In this document: in pieces, positions 1 through 8,750 of the stretch
Numbering within the stretch: position 1 is the first letter of the stretch
Layout of the letters: every line of letters begins with the position of its first letter
Notes under the pieces: generated by a model
What the model was told of the DNA's origin: nothing
The model's database searches: none
What the model saw: the letters and a program-made list of their open reading frames with translations, nothing else
NCBI RefSeq assembly: GCF_006546625.1
Contig: NZ_VIAR01000005.1
Span: forward strand, 124,001 to 188,000
Length of the DNA: 64,000 nucleotides
Reading direction: 5' to 3'
Origin: Haloflavibacter putidus
GTDB taxonomy: Bacteria; Bacteroidota; Bacteroidia; Flavobacteriales; Flavobacteriaceae
Made by a program: the position numbers and the translations under genes

Positions 1-621
1 GGCTTCTTCCAAATTAAAATGCGAATGGTGTGGTTTTATGCGCAAAGCATTTACGGTAAGCACTTTTACCCCGCGCAATTTTTCCATTTCTTTTTCCGGT
101 ACTGTTTTAGCGTCTGTTATATAAGCAAAATCGTCTATTCTAAAACCGTAAACTTGTAATTTATTATGCCATACATTTATAGGTATAACCTTTTTTCCGC
201 TAAGGTAAAAACCATTTTCATCTATCTCATTAATAGCTAAAGTTGGCGCGCCCGGATATTTATTTTTGGTTTCAAAAACGTAAGAAAAACGTTGTTTTAG
301 AGCTTCAATAACACGTTGGTGCGCATAAACTTCTATATCTCCTTGTTTAAAATAAAAAGGACGCACATCGTCTAAACCAATTATGTGGTCGTTATGCTCG
401 TGCGTAAATAAAATACCGTCTATTTTTTCTACATTATTAGCCAACATTTGCTGTCTAAAATCTGGTCCGCAGTCTACCACATAGGTATAATTTTCCCACT
501 CTATCATTACAGAAACCCGTAAACGTTTATCTTTTGGATTGTTGCTTAAACAAACCGGATGTTTGCTTCCTATAATAGGAATTCCTTGCGAAGTGCCCGT
601 ACCTAAAAATGTTACTTTCAC
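1..621 (-). CDS. MBL-fold metallo-hydrolase, PhnP-like (3' end cut by window)
   Basis: Reading the minus strand from a GTG at 621 gives an open frame to the window edge (207 codons, C-terminus missing). It begins VKVTFLGTGTSQGIP and carries the metallo-beta-lactamase signature FTHEHNDHIIGLDD (H-x-H-x-D-H metal ligands), preceded by VVDCGPDFRQQ. This pattern is typical of the PhnP / lipoate-protein-ligase-B-adjacent hydrolase group, which cleaves cyclic phosphodiesters or related esters; the substrate here is unknown. No in-frame ATG lies upstream, so GTG is the likely start. It is divergent from the gene at 721. A TAnnTTTG-type box (minus strand, 636-643) lies 15 bp before the start without a clear -33 partner. 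Confidence 0.85.
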   Translation of the reverse strand, partial: MKVTFLGTGTSQGIPIIGSKHPVCLSNNPKDKRLRVSVMIEWENYTYVVDCGPDFRQQMLANNVEKIDGILFTHEHNDHIIGLDDVRPFYFKQGDIEVYAHQRVIEALKQRFSYVFETKNKYPGAPTLAINEIDENGFYLSGKKVIPINVWHNKLQVYGFRIDDFAYITDAKTVPEKEMEKLRGVKVLTVNALRIKPHHSHFNLEEA

Positions 622-654
622 TAATTTTTTTGCTACAAAAGTAATTATATTTTT

Positions 655-683
655 TTGTTTAGGTATGCAAATCCGTACCTTTG
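655..683 (+). promoter_or_regulatory. Bacteroidetes-type promoter for the gene at 721
   Basis: TTG at 655-657 and TACCTTTG at 676-683 are separated by 18 bp. This fits the -33/-7 consensus (TTG-N19-TAnnTTTG) of the Bacteroidetes primary sigma factor. Transcription would start near 690, about 30 bp before the ATG at 721. Confidence 0.6.
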
Positions 684-720
684 AAGGGAATAAAACAAGT
701 TTACTAAATTTCAATAAATT

Positions 721-2205
721 ATGCCAATAACCATAATGGGCGATCGGGAGTTTGAAAACGTTCCCTCCATAAAAAGTAAAACGCTTCGTATAAATTTGAA
801 TAAAAATATATACGGAACTTTTTCTGAAATTGGCGCGGGACAAGAAACCGTGAGAAATTTTTTTAGGGCCGGTGGCGCGTCCGGCACCATTGCTAAAACT
901 ATGAGCGCTTACGATAAAGATTTTAGCGATGCTATTTACGGCGAAGAAGAAGATAAACGCTATGTTACAGAAGCGCGTTTAAAAAAAATGCTCTCGCACG
1001 AAATGCAACTTATAGAAGAGCGCATAGAAAGAAAAAAACACCCTAATAAATTATTTTTTAGCTACGCCAATACCGTAGCAACCATAGATTTTTCTAAGAA
1101 ATATAAAGGCCACGGTTGGGTTGGCATACGCTACCAGGTAAGACCGGAAGAAGAATATAACGATATTATTTTGCATGTGCGTTTTCACGAAAACGATGCA
1201 CGTTTACAACAAAATACTTTAGGTATTTTGGGCGTAAATTTAATTTACGGCGCGTATTATAAATACGATACGCCTAAAAAATTACTACAATATCTTTACG
1301 ACCATATAGATAAAGACCAAATAGAAATAGATACCATAAACTTTAGCGGTCCGCGATTTGAAAATGTAGACAACCGCCTTATGAGTTTACAATTGGTAAA
1401 AAACGGGATGACAGAAGCCGTGATGTTTGCACCGGACGGTAATAATGTTTTACCGGCAAAAGTGCTTTATAAAAAAAATGTTTTAGCTTTACGCGGAAGT
1501 TTTAGACCGGTTACCAAAGTAAATATGGATATTTACAAAAACTCTTTAGAGTTGTTTTTGGAGGAAAACCGGGTAGAAAAAGACAATACTATTAGCGTTT
1601 TTGAAATTACTTTATCTAACCTACGTTCTGAAGGAGAAATAAACGAAAAAGATTTTATGGACCGTGCCAAACTGCTTTGCTCGTTGGGCCAAACGGTAAT
1701 GATTTCTAACTTTCAGCAATATTATAAAGTTGTAGAATATTTCTCTAATTATACCAAACAGCGTATGGGCTTGGCTATGGGTGTAAGCAACTTGATAGAT
1801 ATTTTTGACGAAAAATATTACCGTCATTTAAGCGGCGGGATTTTAGAAGCCTTTGGTAAATTGTTTTTTAAAGATTTAAAGGTTTATTTATATCCGCTAA
1901 AAGACAGAAGATCCGGCGAAATTACTACCAGCGAAAATCTACGCGTACATCCGCGAATGAAGGAGTTGTACAAATTTTTTAAATACAACGGAAAAGTTGT
2001 AGATATTAAAGATTACGACCCGGATATTCTGGATATTTACTCCAGAGAGATTTTAGATAAAATTCATTTAAAAGAAGAAGGTTGGGAAGATGCTTTACCA
2101 GCGCATACTGCTGCTATGATTAAAGAGCAAAACCTTTTTGGCTATGACGAAGATTCGTGTGAGTTAGAAACCCCGGAAGAAGATACCGTAGAAGTAAAGA
2201 ATTAA
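721..2205 (+). CDS. Conserved Bacteroidetes protein of unknown function
   Basis: This is a 494-residue soluble protein with no signal peptide or membrane segment. Residues 22-75 contain a strongly patterned block (NLNKNIYGTFSEIGAGQE, then FFRAGGASGTIAKTMSAYDK and FSDAIYG) that I recognise as recurrent in Bacteroidetes proteomes, often under unreliable product names. I cannot assign a function. The middle region is mixed alpha/beta and the C-terminus is acidic (about the last 25 residues). The start could be the ATG at 721 or the in-frame ATG at 736 (MGDREFENVP). The gene stands alone, with a promoter upstream and a bidirectional terminator between it and murA. Confidence 0.8.
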   Translation: MPITIMGDREFENVPSIKSKTLRINLNKNIYGTFSEIGAGQETVRNFFRAGGASGTIAKTMSAYDKDFSDAIYGEEEDKRYVTEARLKKMLSHEMQLIEERIERKKHPNKLFFSYANTVATIDFSKKYKGHGWVGIRYQVRPEEEYNDIILHVRFHENDARLQQNTLGILGVNLIYGAYYKYDTPKKLLQYLYDHIDKDQIEIDTINFSGPRFENVDNRLMSLQLVKNGMTEAVMFAPDGNNVLPAKVLYKKNVLALRGSFRPVTKVNMDIYKNSLELFLEENRVEKDNTISVFEITLSNLRSEGEINEKDFMDRAKLLCSLGQTVMISNFQQYYKVVEYFSNYTKQRMGLAMGVSNLIDIFDEKYYRHLSGGILEAFGKLFFKDLKVYLYPLKDRRSGEITTSENLRVHPRMKELYKFFKYNGKVVDIKDYDPDILDIYSREILDKIHLKEEGWEDALPAHTAAMIKEQNLFGYDEDSCELETPEEDTVEVKN

Positions 2206-2260
2206 TCTATTTTACCCGGTAAAAAAGCTTTTATCAAGCTATAAACAAGAAGTTATAATA

Positions 2261-2298
2261 TAAAAAAACCGTCTTTTTTAGCTAAAGACGGTTTTTTA
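2261..2298. terminator. Bidirectional intrinsic terminator between the 721-2205 gene and murA
   Basis: AAACCGTCTTT and AAAGACGGTTT form a stem around a short loop, with an A-run on the left and a T-run on the right. It therefore serves both converging genes. Confidence 0.8.
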
Positions 2299-2318
2299 AT
2301 TTTTCCGTAAAGCTACTA

Positions 2319-3632
2319 TTATTCTACGCGTTTTATTTTTGCGCCAATAGCTTGTAAACGTTCTTCAATATTTTCGTAACCACGGTCTATTTGTTCTATA
2401 TTATGAATTACAGAAGTTCCTTTTGCCGAAAGTGCCGCAATTAATAAAGAAACCCCTGCCCTAATATCCGGACTACTCATCGTAGTTGCTTTTAAGGTAG
2501 ATTTAAAATCGTGCCCGATAATAGTAGCACGATGCGGATCGCATAAAATTATTTTTGCGCCCATATCTATAAGTTTATCTACAAAAAACAACCTACTTTC
2601 AAACATTTTTTGATGAATAAGTACACTACCACGGGCTTGAGTAGCTACTACCAAAACTATACTTAGTAAATCTGGCGTAAAGCCCGGCCACGGAGAGTCG
2701 CTAATATTCATAATAGAACCGTCTATAAAACTTTGTACTTCATAGCCGTTGGTGTGTGCAGGAATATAAATATCGTCTCCTTTTCTTTCTAAAGTAATAC
2801 CTAATTTTCTAAAAGTTGTTGGTATTAATCCCAAATTATCCCAACTTACGTTTTTAATGGTAATTTCGCTTTGCGTCATTGCCGCCAAACCAATCCACGA
2901 GCCAATTTCTATCATATCTGGCAAAACCCGGTGTGCACATCCGTAAAGCTCTTTTACTCCATCTATATATAATAAATTAGAGCCAATGCCGCTTATTTTT
3001 GCCCCCATTGCATTAAGCATTTTACATAGTTGCTGAATATAAGGTTCGCAAGCTGCATTATAAATTGTAGTAGTACCTTTTGCTAACACGGCCGCCATAA
3101 TAATATTGGCGGTACCGGTGACAGATGCTTCTTCTAAAAGCATGTATTTTCCGATAAGTCCGTTTGGTGCTTCTACGCCATAAAAGCGTTCTTCTTTATT
3201 GTAGTTAAAAGTTGCGCCTAATTTTATAAATCCTTCAAAATGGGTATCTAATCTTCTTCTGCCAATTTTGTCGCCACCGGGTCTGGGTATATAACCTTTT
3301 CCAAATCTGGCCAACAGAGGTCCAACAATCATAATAGAACCGCGTAAGCCGCTGCCTTCTTGCTTAAACAAATCTGAAGTGAGGTAATCTATGTCTAACT
3401 CGTCACTTTTAAAAGTATAGCTACCTTTTTCTATTTTATTGATTTTTACCCCAAGATTTTTTAGGATTCCCATCAATTTATTTACATCCCTAATATCTGG
3501 AATGTTATCTATTCTCACTTCTTGCGGAGTTAGCAAAACTGCACATAAAACTTGCAGTGCCTCATTTTTTGCACCTTGTGGCGATATTTCCCCTTTTAAG
3601 GAACGGCCACCTTCTATTTGAAAAATTGCCAT
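2319..3632 (-). CDS. murA: UDP-N-acetylglucosamine 1-carboxyvinyltransferase
   Basis: This 437-residue enolpyruvyl transferase catalyses the first committed step of peptidoglycan synthesis, moving enolpyruvate from PEP to UDP-GlcNAc in the cytoplasm. Family marks include QGAKNEALQ (residues 19-27; the Lys-Asn pair binds substrate), RGSIMIVGPLLARFG and RPGGDKIGRRRLDTHF. In the last segment the loop residue that is Cys115 in E. coli is Asp (D121, codon GAC at 3270-3272). This substitution is known from fosfomycin-insensitive MurA enzymes. Length is near the family norm. The gene lies 14 bp downstream of the DUF4290 gene and is probably co-transcribed with it. Confidence 0.97.
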   Translation of the reverse strand: MAIFQIEGGRSLKGEISPQGAKNEALQVLCAVLLTPQEVRIDNIPDIRDVNKLMGILKNLGVKINKIEKGSYTFKSDELDIDYLTSDLFKQEGSGLRGSIMIVGPLLARFGKGYIPRPGGDKIGRRRLDTHFEGFIKLGATFNYNKEERFYGVEAPNGLIGKYMLLEEASVTGTANIIMAAVLAKGTTTIYNAACEPYIQQLCKMLNAMGAKISGIGSNLLYIDGVKELYGCAHRVLPDMIEIGSWIGLAAMTQSEITIKNVSWDNLGLIPTTFRKLGITLERKGDDIYIPAHTNGYEVQSFIDGSIMNISDSPWPGFTPDLLSIVLVVATQARGSVLIHQKMFESRLFFVDKLIDMGAKIILCDPHRATIIGHDFKSTLKATTMSSPDIRAGVSLLIAALSAKGTSVIHNIEQIDRGYENIEERLQAIGAKIKRVE

Positions 3633-3646
3633 TTATTTTGGGTAGA

Positions 3647-4282
3647 TTAATAGCGTTTACGACCACGATTGCGGTGGTTGTTAGTCTTTTTTGTAGGTTT
3701 TCTTTTCTTGGTATTTCGTACCAAGTCTGATGCTTGGGTTAGATCTTCTTCTTTTTTACGCAAGTTAATTGCGCCATCACTCAACTCATACAAATGATCA
3801 AAAATCATTTTATCTTCTACCGTATCTTTGTTCCAATTAAGGTAACACTTTTTCATATGGTTAGCAATGGTAAAGATAAGCGCTTCTTTTAAATCTCCCT
3901 CATCCCATTTCTTTGCTTCATCTATCATCCTTTTAATATTATTTCCGTAAAAACGGTATTTAGGATGGTTTTGTGGGTATTCTAAAGGAGACGGAGATTC
4001 TTGTAATTTCTCTTTGGAAGGTTTAGGGTAAGGTGAATCTACCTCTAATTTAAAATCGCTTATAATAAAAAGTTGGTCCCAAAGCTTATGCTGAAAGTCT
4101 GGTACATCGCGTAAATGCGGATTCAAATTTCCCATTACCGCAATAATAGACTTTGCTACTTCGTTGCGCTCTTTATCGTCTTCAATGCTAACGGCGTGCT
4201 CTACCATTTTTTGAATATGTCTGCCATATTCTGGAATAATGAGTTTACTCCGTTCTGAATTGTATTCTAAATCGTATATCAA
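3647..4282 (-). CDS. DUF4290 domain-containing protein
   Basis: This 211-residue cytoplasmic protein is typical of Bacteroidetes. The N-terminal 170 residues match the pattern I know as DUF4290 (MIYDLEYNSERSKLIIPEYG, then NPHLRDVPDFQHKLWDQLF). The last 35 residues are highly basic (KKRKPTKKTNNHRNRGRKRY) and could contact nucleic acid; that is inference. It precedes murA by 14 bp on the same strand, an arrangement that suggests an operon. No function is established. Confidence 0.85.
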   Translation of the reverse strand: MIYDLEYNSERSKLIIPEYGRHIQKMVEHAVSIEDDKERNEVAKSIIAVMGNLNPHLRDVPDFQHKLWDQLFIISDFKLEVDSPYPKPSKEKLQESPSPLEYPQNHPKYRFYGNNIKRMIDEAKKWDEGDLKEALIFTIANHMKKCYLNWNKDTVEDKMIFDHLYELSDGAINLRKKEEDLTQASDLVRNTKKRKPTKKTNNHRNRGRKRY

Positions 4283-4398
4283 AATTGAAATTTAATAAGG
4301 TAATTATTTGTGTAGCAGTCAAGCTACTGTATAGGCGGCAAATTAATAAATATTTTTTAAGGCAAAACAAATTACTTCTAAAAATTACAAAAAATATA

Positions 4399-4692
4399 CT
4401 ATAAAGAGATTACTCCTTCTACTTTTTGCCCTACTTCTTTATATTTATCTACAACATGTTCTGGGTTTTTCATTTTTACATTAACAGAGACGCTGGTATA
4501 ATTGCCTTTGCTAGATTGCTTTGTTTTAATAACTGCGCCCATATTATTAAAAATATCTTCCAACACTTTTATTCGTTCATCAATAGTTGGTACTATAAAT
4601 TTATATAAATATTCACTCGGCCAACTGCTGGTATCTGCCAATTTTTCTTTTAATTTGTTGTAAAATTCCTCCCGTTTATCAGAATTGCTCAT
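4399..4692 (-). CDS. DUF493 family protein (YbeD-like)
   Basis: This 97-residue protein has the ACT-like ferredoxin fold family pattern of DUF493/YbeD: WPSEYLYKFIVPT, a central helix, then KQSSKGNYTSVSVNVKMKNPEHVVDKYKEV. E. coli YbeD is a small protein of unclear function near lipB; no lip gene is visible here. It is divergent from the ATPase at 4766, and a TATCTTTG box (minus strand, 4715-4722) lies 23 bp before its ATG. Confidence 0.85.
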   Translation of the reverse strand: MSNSDKREEFYNKLKEKLADTSSWPSEYLYKFIVPTIDERIKVLEDIFNNMGAVIKTKQSSKGNYTSVSVNVKMKNPEHVVDKYKEVGQKVEGVISL

Positions 4693-4714
4693 AAAATCGT
4701 ATTTCTTTTGGTTA

Positions 4715-4722
4715 CAAAGATA
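4715..4722 (-). promoter_or_regulatory. -7 element (TATCTTTG) for the DUF493 gene
   Basis: On the minus strand this octamer matches TAnnTTTG exactly. I could not find a well-spaced -33 TTG, so only the -7 box is claimed. Confidence 0.45.
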
Positions 4723-4765
4723 CTGTTATTCAATCATTTTTTTAAATTGCTCTAAAATTAAGAAC

Positions 4766-5317
4766 GTGAAAATCGTGCAAACAGAAAAAATACTCATAAT
4801 TGGTGGTCCCGGCACCGGAAAATCTACCGCTTTAAGTTACTTAAAAGCAAAAGGCTACCTTTGTTTTCCTGAAATTTCTCGGGAAGTTACCAAAGAAGCG
4901 CAACGAAAAGGCGTAAAACAATTGTTTTTAGACAAACCATTATTGTTTAGCGAAAAACTATTGGAAGGCCGAATAAAACAATTTAAAGAAGCTGATGAAT
5001 CTAACCAAAAATTTATTTTTATAGATCGTGGTATTCCGGACGTAACGGCTTATATGGATTATCACCAAGATGATTATCCCAGTTTTTTTACCGAAGCTAA
5101 TAAGGAATATAGATATAGTAAGGTTTTTTTATTCCCCATATGGGAAGAAATATACGCATCTGATAATGAACGTTATGAATCTTTGGAAGAAGCCAAAATT
5201 ATTCAGAATCACTTAATCAAAACTTACGAGAACTTGGACTACAAATTGATAAAAGTGCCAAAAGCAAGTGTAGAAAAACGTGTAAATTTTATTTTAGATA
5301 AACTTAAAAACTCCTAA
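4766..5317 (+). CDS. AAA family ATPase, NadR/AAA_28-like
   Basis: A P-loop protein of 183 residues from the GTG at 4766. The Walker A motif GGPGTGKS is at residues 13-20, followed by a CFPEISREVTKEAQ segment and FIFIDRGIPDVTAYMDY. This resembles the NadR C-terminal kinase-like AAA_28 family; the phosphorylated substrate is unknown. The frame is open further upstream to an ATG at 4685, but that start overlaps the first codons of the divergent DUF493 gene and would add a hydrophobic, non-conserved stretch. A GTG at 4766 or 4775 is more likely. Its stop codon directly abuts the TTG start of recQ, and recQ overlaps fmt, so the three form an operon. Confidence 0.8.
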   Translation: MKIVQTEKILIIGGPGTGKSTALSYLKAKGYLCFPEISREVTKEAQRKGVKQLFLDKPLLFSEKLLEGRIKQFKEADESNQKFIFIDRGIPDVTAYMDYHQDDYPSFFTEANKEYRYSKVFLFPIWEEIYASDNERYESLEEAKIIQNHLIKTYENLDYKLIKVPKASVEKRVNFILDKLKNS

Positions 5318-7216
5318 TTGGAAAGCCCATTAGACATACTGCAAAAATTCTGGGGTTATACCGAGTTTAAACCGGCCCAAGAAGAAATTATCCAAACCTT
5401 ATTGCAAAAGCAAGATGTTATTGGCTTATTACCAACCGGGGGCGGCAAATCTATTACTTTTCAAGTGCCAGCGCTTGCGCAAGAAGGTATCTGCATTGTT
5501 ATCTCTCCTTTAATTGCCTTAATGCAAGACCAAGTAGACAATTTGCAAAAAAAAGGAATAAAAGCAGTAAGAATAAGCGGGAAGTTGCGTTATGACGAAT
5601 TAGATAAATTATTAGATAATTGCATTTACGGAAATTATAAATTTCTCTACCTCTCTCCAGAACGTTTACAACAAGAAATTGTACAACAACGCATTTTGCA
5701 AATGAATGTAAATCTCATTGCTATAGACGAAGCGCATTGTATATCAGAATGGGGCCACGATTTTAGACCGGCTTACCGCAATATTCAAATTTTGAAAGAT
5801 TTGCAACCTGCGGCCAATATAGTTGCCTTAACCGCTACCGCAACCAAAGAAGTTGTAAACGATATTCGGGCAACTTTAGAACTTAGCAACGCCAAGATTG
5901 TACGCTATAGTTTTAAAAGAACAAATATTTCTTTGCTTACCGAATTTTATGAAGATAAAAATTTTGCCCTAAGCAATTTTTTAACTAAAAATTCTGGCGT
6001 AAGCATTATTTATGTGCGTAGCAGAAAAGCTACAGAAGAGATAAAACAAGTTTTGGCTTACGAAAATATTAGTGCCGAAGCATTTCACGGCGGTTTAAAC
6101 ACTTCCGTAAAGAATAAACTTTTACAAGATTGGATTAGCGAAAAATTTAGGGTAATTGTTGCTACTACAGCTTTTGGAATGGGTATAGACAAAGCCAACG
6201 TACGCAACGTGATACATTACCACTTACCCGAAAGTCTAGAAAGTTATTTTCAAGAAGCCGGAAGAGCAGGTAGAGACGGCAAAGCGTCTAAAGTTTTGTT
6301 GCTGTATAACAACGCAGATATTATTCGGGTAGAAAATCAATTTTTAAACGTTTTACCACAACCAAAAAGTGTAAAATACGTTTACAAAAAATTAAACACT
6401 TTTTTACGTATAGCTTATGGCGAAGGTGCGCAAACAGAATTTAACTTTAACTTTTTAAACTTTTGCACCAAATACGACTTACCAACTACGGCAACTTATA
6501 ATATTTTACAACTCTTAGACCGCACCGGGGTAATTACCTTAAAACAAGAATACCACACCGGCTACAGTATTAAGTTTGTGGTAAATGCCAACCAATTAAA
6601 CTATTTTTCCCAAAAAAACACGATTTTTCAAAATCTGTTAGACAACATTTTAAGAACAAAAGGCGGGTTGTTAGATTATCCTATAAAATTAGATGTACAA
6701 AAACTTGCAGCTAAAACAGCTTTAAAAAAAGAGCAAATAGAGCATTTGCTAAAACAATTAGAGCAGCAACAAATATTAGAATTAAACATTACAGACCAAG
6801 ATACCAGCATTATGTTTATGGTGCCACGGGAAGATGAGCGCACTATAAATCCTTTAATTCCGTACATAAAACAACAATATCAAAACAAAAAAAACAAAAT
6901 AAATGCGGTTTTAAGTTTTGTACAAAATAACGAGGTCTGTAAAACCAAACAAATACTCGCTTACTTTGGCGAGACAAAAACAAAAGATTGCAATAACTGC
7001 TCGGTATGTTTTCAGAAAAAAAGCAAAAAACCGGTAGACGATAAAACTATCTACCGTAATATAGTTATGGTATTAGAAAAAGAATCTTTAAACTCTAAAG
7101 AGCTGGTTAAGAAATTAGACTTTCCGGAAGAGGATATAATTCGTATTTTACGCTTAATGCTAGACAAAGGCCTCGTAGAGGTGAGTCCTAATAATTATTT
7201 CACACTTACTTTATGA
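5318..7216 (+). CDS. recQ: RecQ family ATP-dependent DNA helicase
   Basis: This 632-residue superfamily 2 helicase unwinds DNA 3' to 5' in recombination and repair. It has Walker A LLPTGGGKS (K44), the DEAH box (residues 137-140) followed by CISEWGHDFRPAY, TATAT (motif III, near 172) and QEAGRAGRDG (motif VI, near 312-321). The four-Cys zinc cluster lies unusually late (C541, C558, C561, C564), after a winged-helix-like region rather than before it as in E. coli RecQ. No HRDC domain is evident. The start is TTG at 5318, immediately after the upstream stop TAA. The final TGA overlaps the fmt ATG. Confidence 0.93.
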   Translation: MESPLDILQKFWGYTEFKPAQEEIIQTLLQKQDVIGLLPTGGGKSITFQVPALAQEGICIVISPLIALMQDQVDNLQKKGIKAVRISGKLRYDELDKLLDNCIYGNYKFLYLSPERLQQEIVQQRILQMNVNLIAIDEAHCISEWGHDFRPAYRNIQILKDLQPAANIVALTATATKEVVNDIRATLELSNAKIVRYSFKRTNISLLTEFYEDKNFALSNFLTKNSGVSIIYVRSRKATEEIKQVLAYENISAEAFHGGLNTSVKNKLLQDWISEKFRVIVATTAFGMGIDKANVRNVIHYHLPESLESYFQEAGRAGRDGKASKVLLLYNNADIIRVENQFLNVLPQPKSVKYVYKKLNTFLRIAYGEGAQTEFNFNFLNFCTKYDLPTTATYNILQLLDRTGVITLKQEYHTGYSIKFVVNANQLNYFSQKNTIFQNLLDNILRTKGGLLDYPIKLDVQKLAAKTALKKEQIEHLLKQLEQQQILELNITDQDTSIMFMVPREDERTINPLIPYIKQQYQNKKNKINAVLSFVQNNEVCKTKQILAYFGETKTKDCNNCSVCFQKKSKKPVDDKTIYRNIVMVLEKESLNSKELVKKLDFPEEDIIRILRLMLDKGLVEVSPNNYFTLTL

Positions 7217-8163
7217 AAAATTTGCGCATACTTTTTATGGGTACGCCCGCATTTGCGGTACACGCTTTAGAAAAGATTATAGATAAAGGTTTTAACGTGG
7301 TGGGCGTGGTTACTGCGCCAGACAAACCAGCAGGCCGTGGCAGAAAACTACAACAATCTGCTGTAAAAGAGTTTGCGCTTTCGCGGAATTTACCCGTGCT
7401 ACAACCCACTAATTTAAAAGCCGAAGAATTTGAGCAAGAATTAAAAAACTTAAATCCAAACTTACAAGTTGTGGTAGCTTTTAGAATGTTGCCTAAAAAG
7501 GTTTGGCAGTTTCCTAAATATGGTACATTCAATTTGCACGCATCGCTCTTACCGCAATACCGTGGGGCGGCACCAATAAACTGGGTAATAATTCATGGCG
7601 AAGAAAAAACCGGAGTTACTACTTTTTTTATAGATGAGAAAATAGATACTGGACTTATATTGTTGCAAAAAGAAGTAAATATAAGTAAAGAGGACAATGC
7701 CGGTAGTCTGCACGACAAACTTATGCAAGCGGGTGCAAATTTAATTATAGAAACCTTAGAGTTGCTTGCAGAAGAAAAAGAGGTAAAAACCGTACCGCAA
7801 AGCAATTCAGAAAACCTTAAAAGTGCTTATAAGCTAGATAAAAACAACACGAGAATTGACTGGAACAAACCCGGAGAAGAAATTCAAAATCTTATTCGTG
7901 GCCTCTCGCCCTACCCCGTTGCTTGGACAATATTACAAAACGGCGACAAAGAATTAAAATGTAAAATTTATAAAAGTATATTTTTAGAAGAAGAACATTC
8001 TTTTAAATACGCTACGATTATACAAGAAGATAAAACGCTTAAAGTGGCCGTAAAAGAGGGTTTATTACAATTGATAGAAATACAATTACCAGGAAAAAGA
8101 AAATTGCCAGTAAAAGACCTTTTAAATGGTTTTGAAATAAAACCAAATGCAAAAATGTTGTAA
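7213..8163 (+). CDS. fmt: Methionyl-tRNA formyltransferase
   Basis: This 316-residue enzyme formylates initiator Met-tRNA using 10-formyltetrahydrofolate. The catalytic core is intact: N107 and H109 in FNLHASLLPQYRGAAPINW, and D145 in DEKIDTG. The N-terminus has the Rossmann-like FMGTPAFAVHAL segment and the C-terminal OB-like domain is present. It overlaps recQ by 4 bp (ATGA), indicating translational coupling. No peptide deformylase gene is adjacent. Confidence 0.97.
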   Translation: MKNLRILFMGTPAFAVHALEKIIDKGFNVVGVVTAPDKPAGRGRKLQQSAVKEFALSRNLPVLQPTNLKAEEFEQELKNLNPNLQVVVAFRMLPKKVWQFPKYGTFNLHASLLPQYRGAAPINWVIIHGEEKTGVTTFFIDEKIDTGLILLQKEVNISKEDNAGSLHDKLMQAGANLIIETLELLAEEKEVKTVPQSNSENLKSAYKLDKNNTRIDWNKPGEEIQNLIRGLSPYPVAWTILQNGDKELKCKIYKSIFLEEEHSFKYATIIQEDKTLKVAVKEGLLQLIEIQLPGKRKLPVKDLLNGFEIKPNAKML

Positions 8164-8268
8164 ACCCTTATAGACACTGAAAAAGCAACTATTTTGATAA
8201 AAACAAGTATTCTTTATTAACAATTGGTAAAAGTTATTAACAATTTACGGCTTTTCCTTTGCTAAGCC

Positions 8269-8298
8269 TTGCATAGAAAAGAATTCCGTATAAATTTG
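8269..8298 (+). promoter_or_regulatory. Canonical Bacteroidetes promoter of the HU gene
   Basis: TTG (8269-8271), exactly 19 bp, then TAAATTTG (8291-8298) is a full consensus match. Transcription would start near 8305, giving a leader of about 44 nt. Confidence 0.8.
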
Positions 8299-8348
8299 TA
8301 GAGCAAATCAATAAATGTTTAACCAACAAATAGTTTAAATTAAAAATT

Positions 8349-8621
8349 ATGAACAAAACGAATTTAATTGACGCAATGGCAGAAGACGCCGGAATTTCAA
8401 AAGCTGCAGCAAAAAAAGCTTTAGAATCTTTTTTAGAAAACGTAGAAGGTTCGCTTAAAAAAGGAGACAGAGTTTCTTTAGTAGGATTCGGATCTTGGTC
8501 TGTATCTAAAAGAGCTGCTCGCGAAGGTAGAAATCCTCAAACAGGAAAAACTATTAAAATTGCTGCTAAAAATGTAGTGAAGTTTAAAGCAGGTTCTGAT
8601 TTACAGAAGGCTGTAAACTAA
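8349..8621 (+). CDS. HU family DNA-binding protein
   Basis: A 90-residue histone-like protein that bends and compacts DNA as a dimer. It has the N-terminal helices ([25 protein letters not shown]), the GFGSW turn, and the arm sequence [19 protein letters not shown] with the intercalating Pro. Lengths and motifs are standard. The codons are less biased to rare forms than in neighbours, as expected for an abundant protein. It is monocistronic, with a consensus promoter and a strong terminator. Confidence 0.95.
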   Translation: MNKTNLIDAMAEDAGISKAAAKKALESFLENVEGSLKKGDRVSLVGFGSWSVSKRAAREGRNPQTGKTIKIAAKNVVKFKAGSDLQKAVN

Positions 8622-8650
8622 TTTTAGCACATTTTATAATTATCTGAGAG

Positions 8651-8682
8651 GACCTTTCTACTATTTATGAAAGGTCTTTTTT
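8651..8682 (+). terminator. Intrinsic terminator of the HU gene
   Basis: The stem GACCTTTC (8651-8658) / GAAAGGTC (8669-8676) is followed by T6. Confidence 0.85.
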
Positions 8683-8750
8683 GTTTTTTATGTTTTTTTT
8701 TAAGTTATTTATTTAAAAATTGTTAATTTTATATATAAAACAGAAAAAAT

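Noticed and set aside
539-730. 63-codon plus-strand ORF across the MBL gene start
   Set aside because: It lies antisense to the well-supported MBL hydrolase and runs into the next gene; no protein-like features.
4685-4765. N-terminal extension of the NadR-like ATPase
   Set aside because: Overlaps the divergent DUF493 gene and carries its promoter box; the sequence is hydrophobic and unlike the family.
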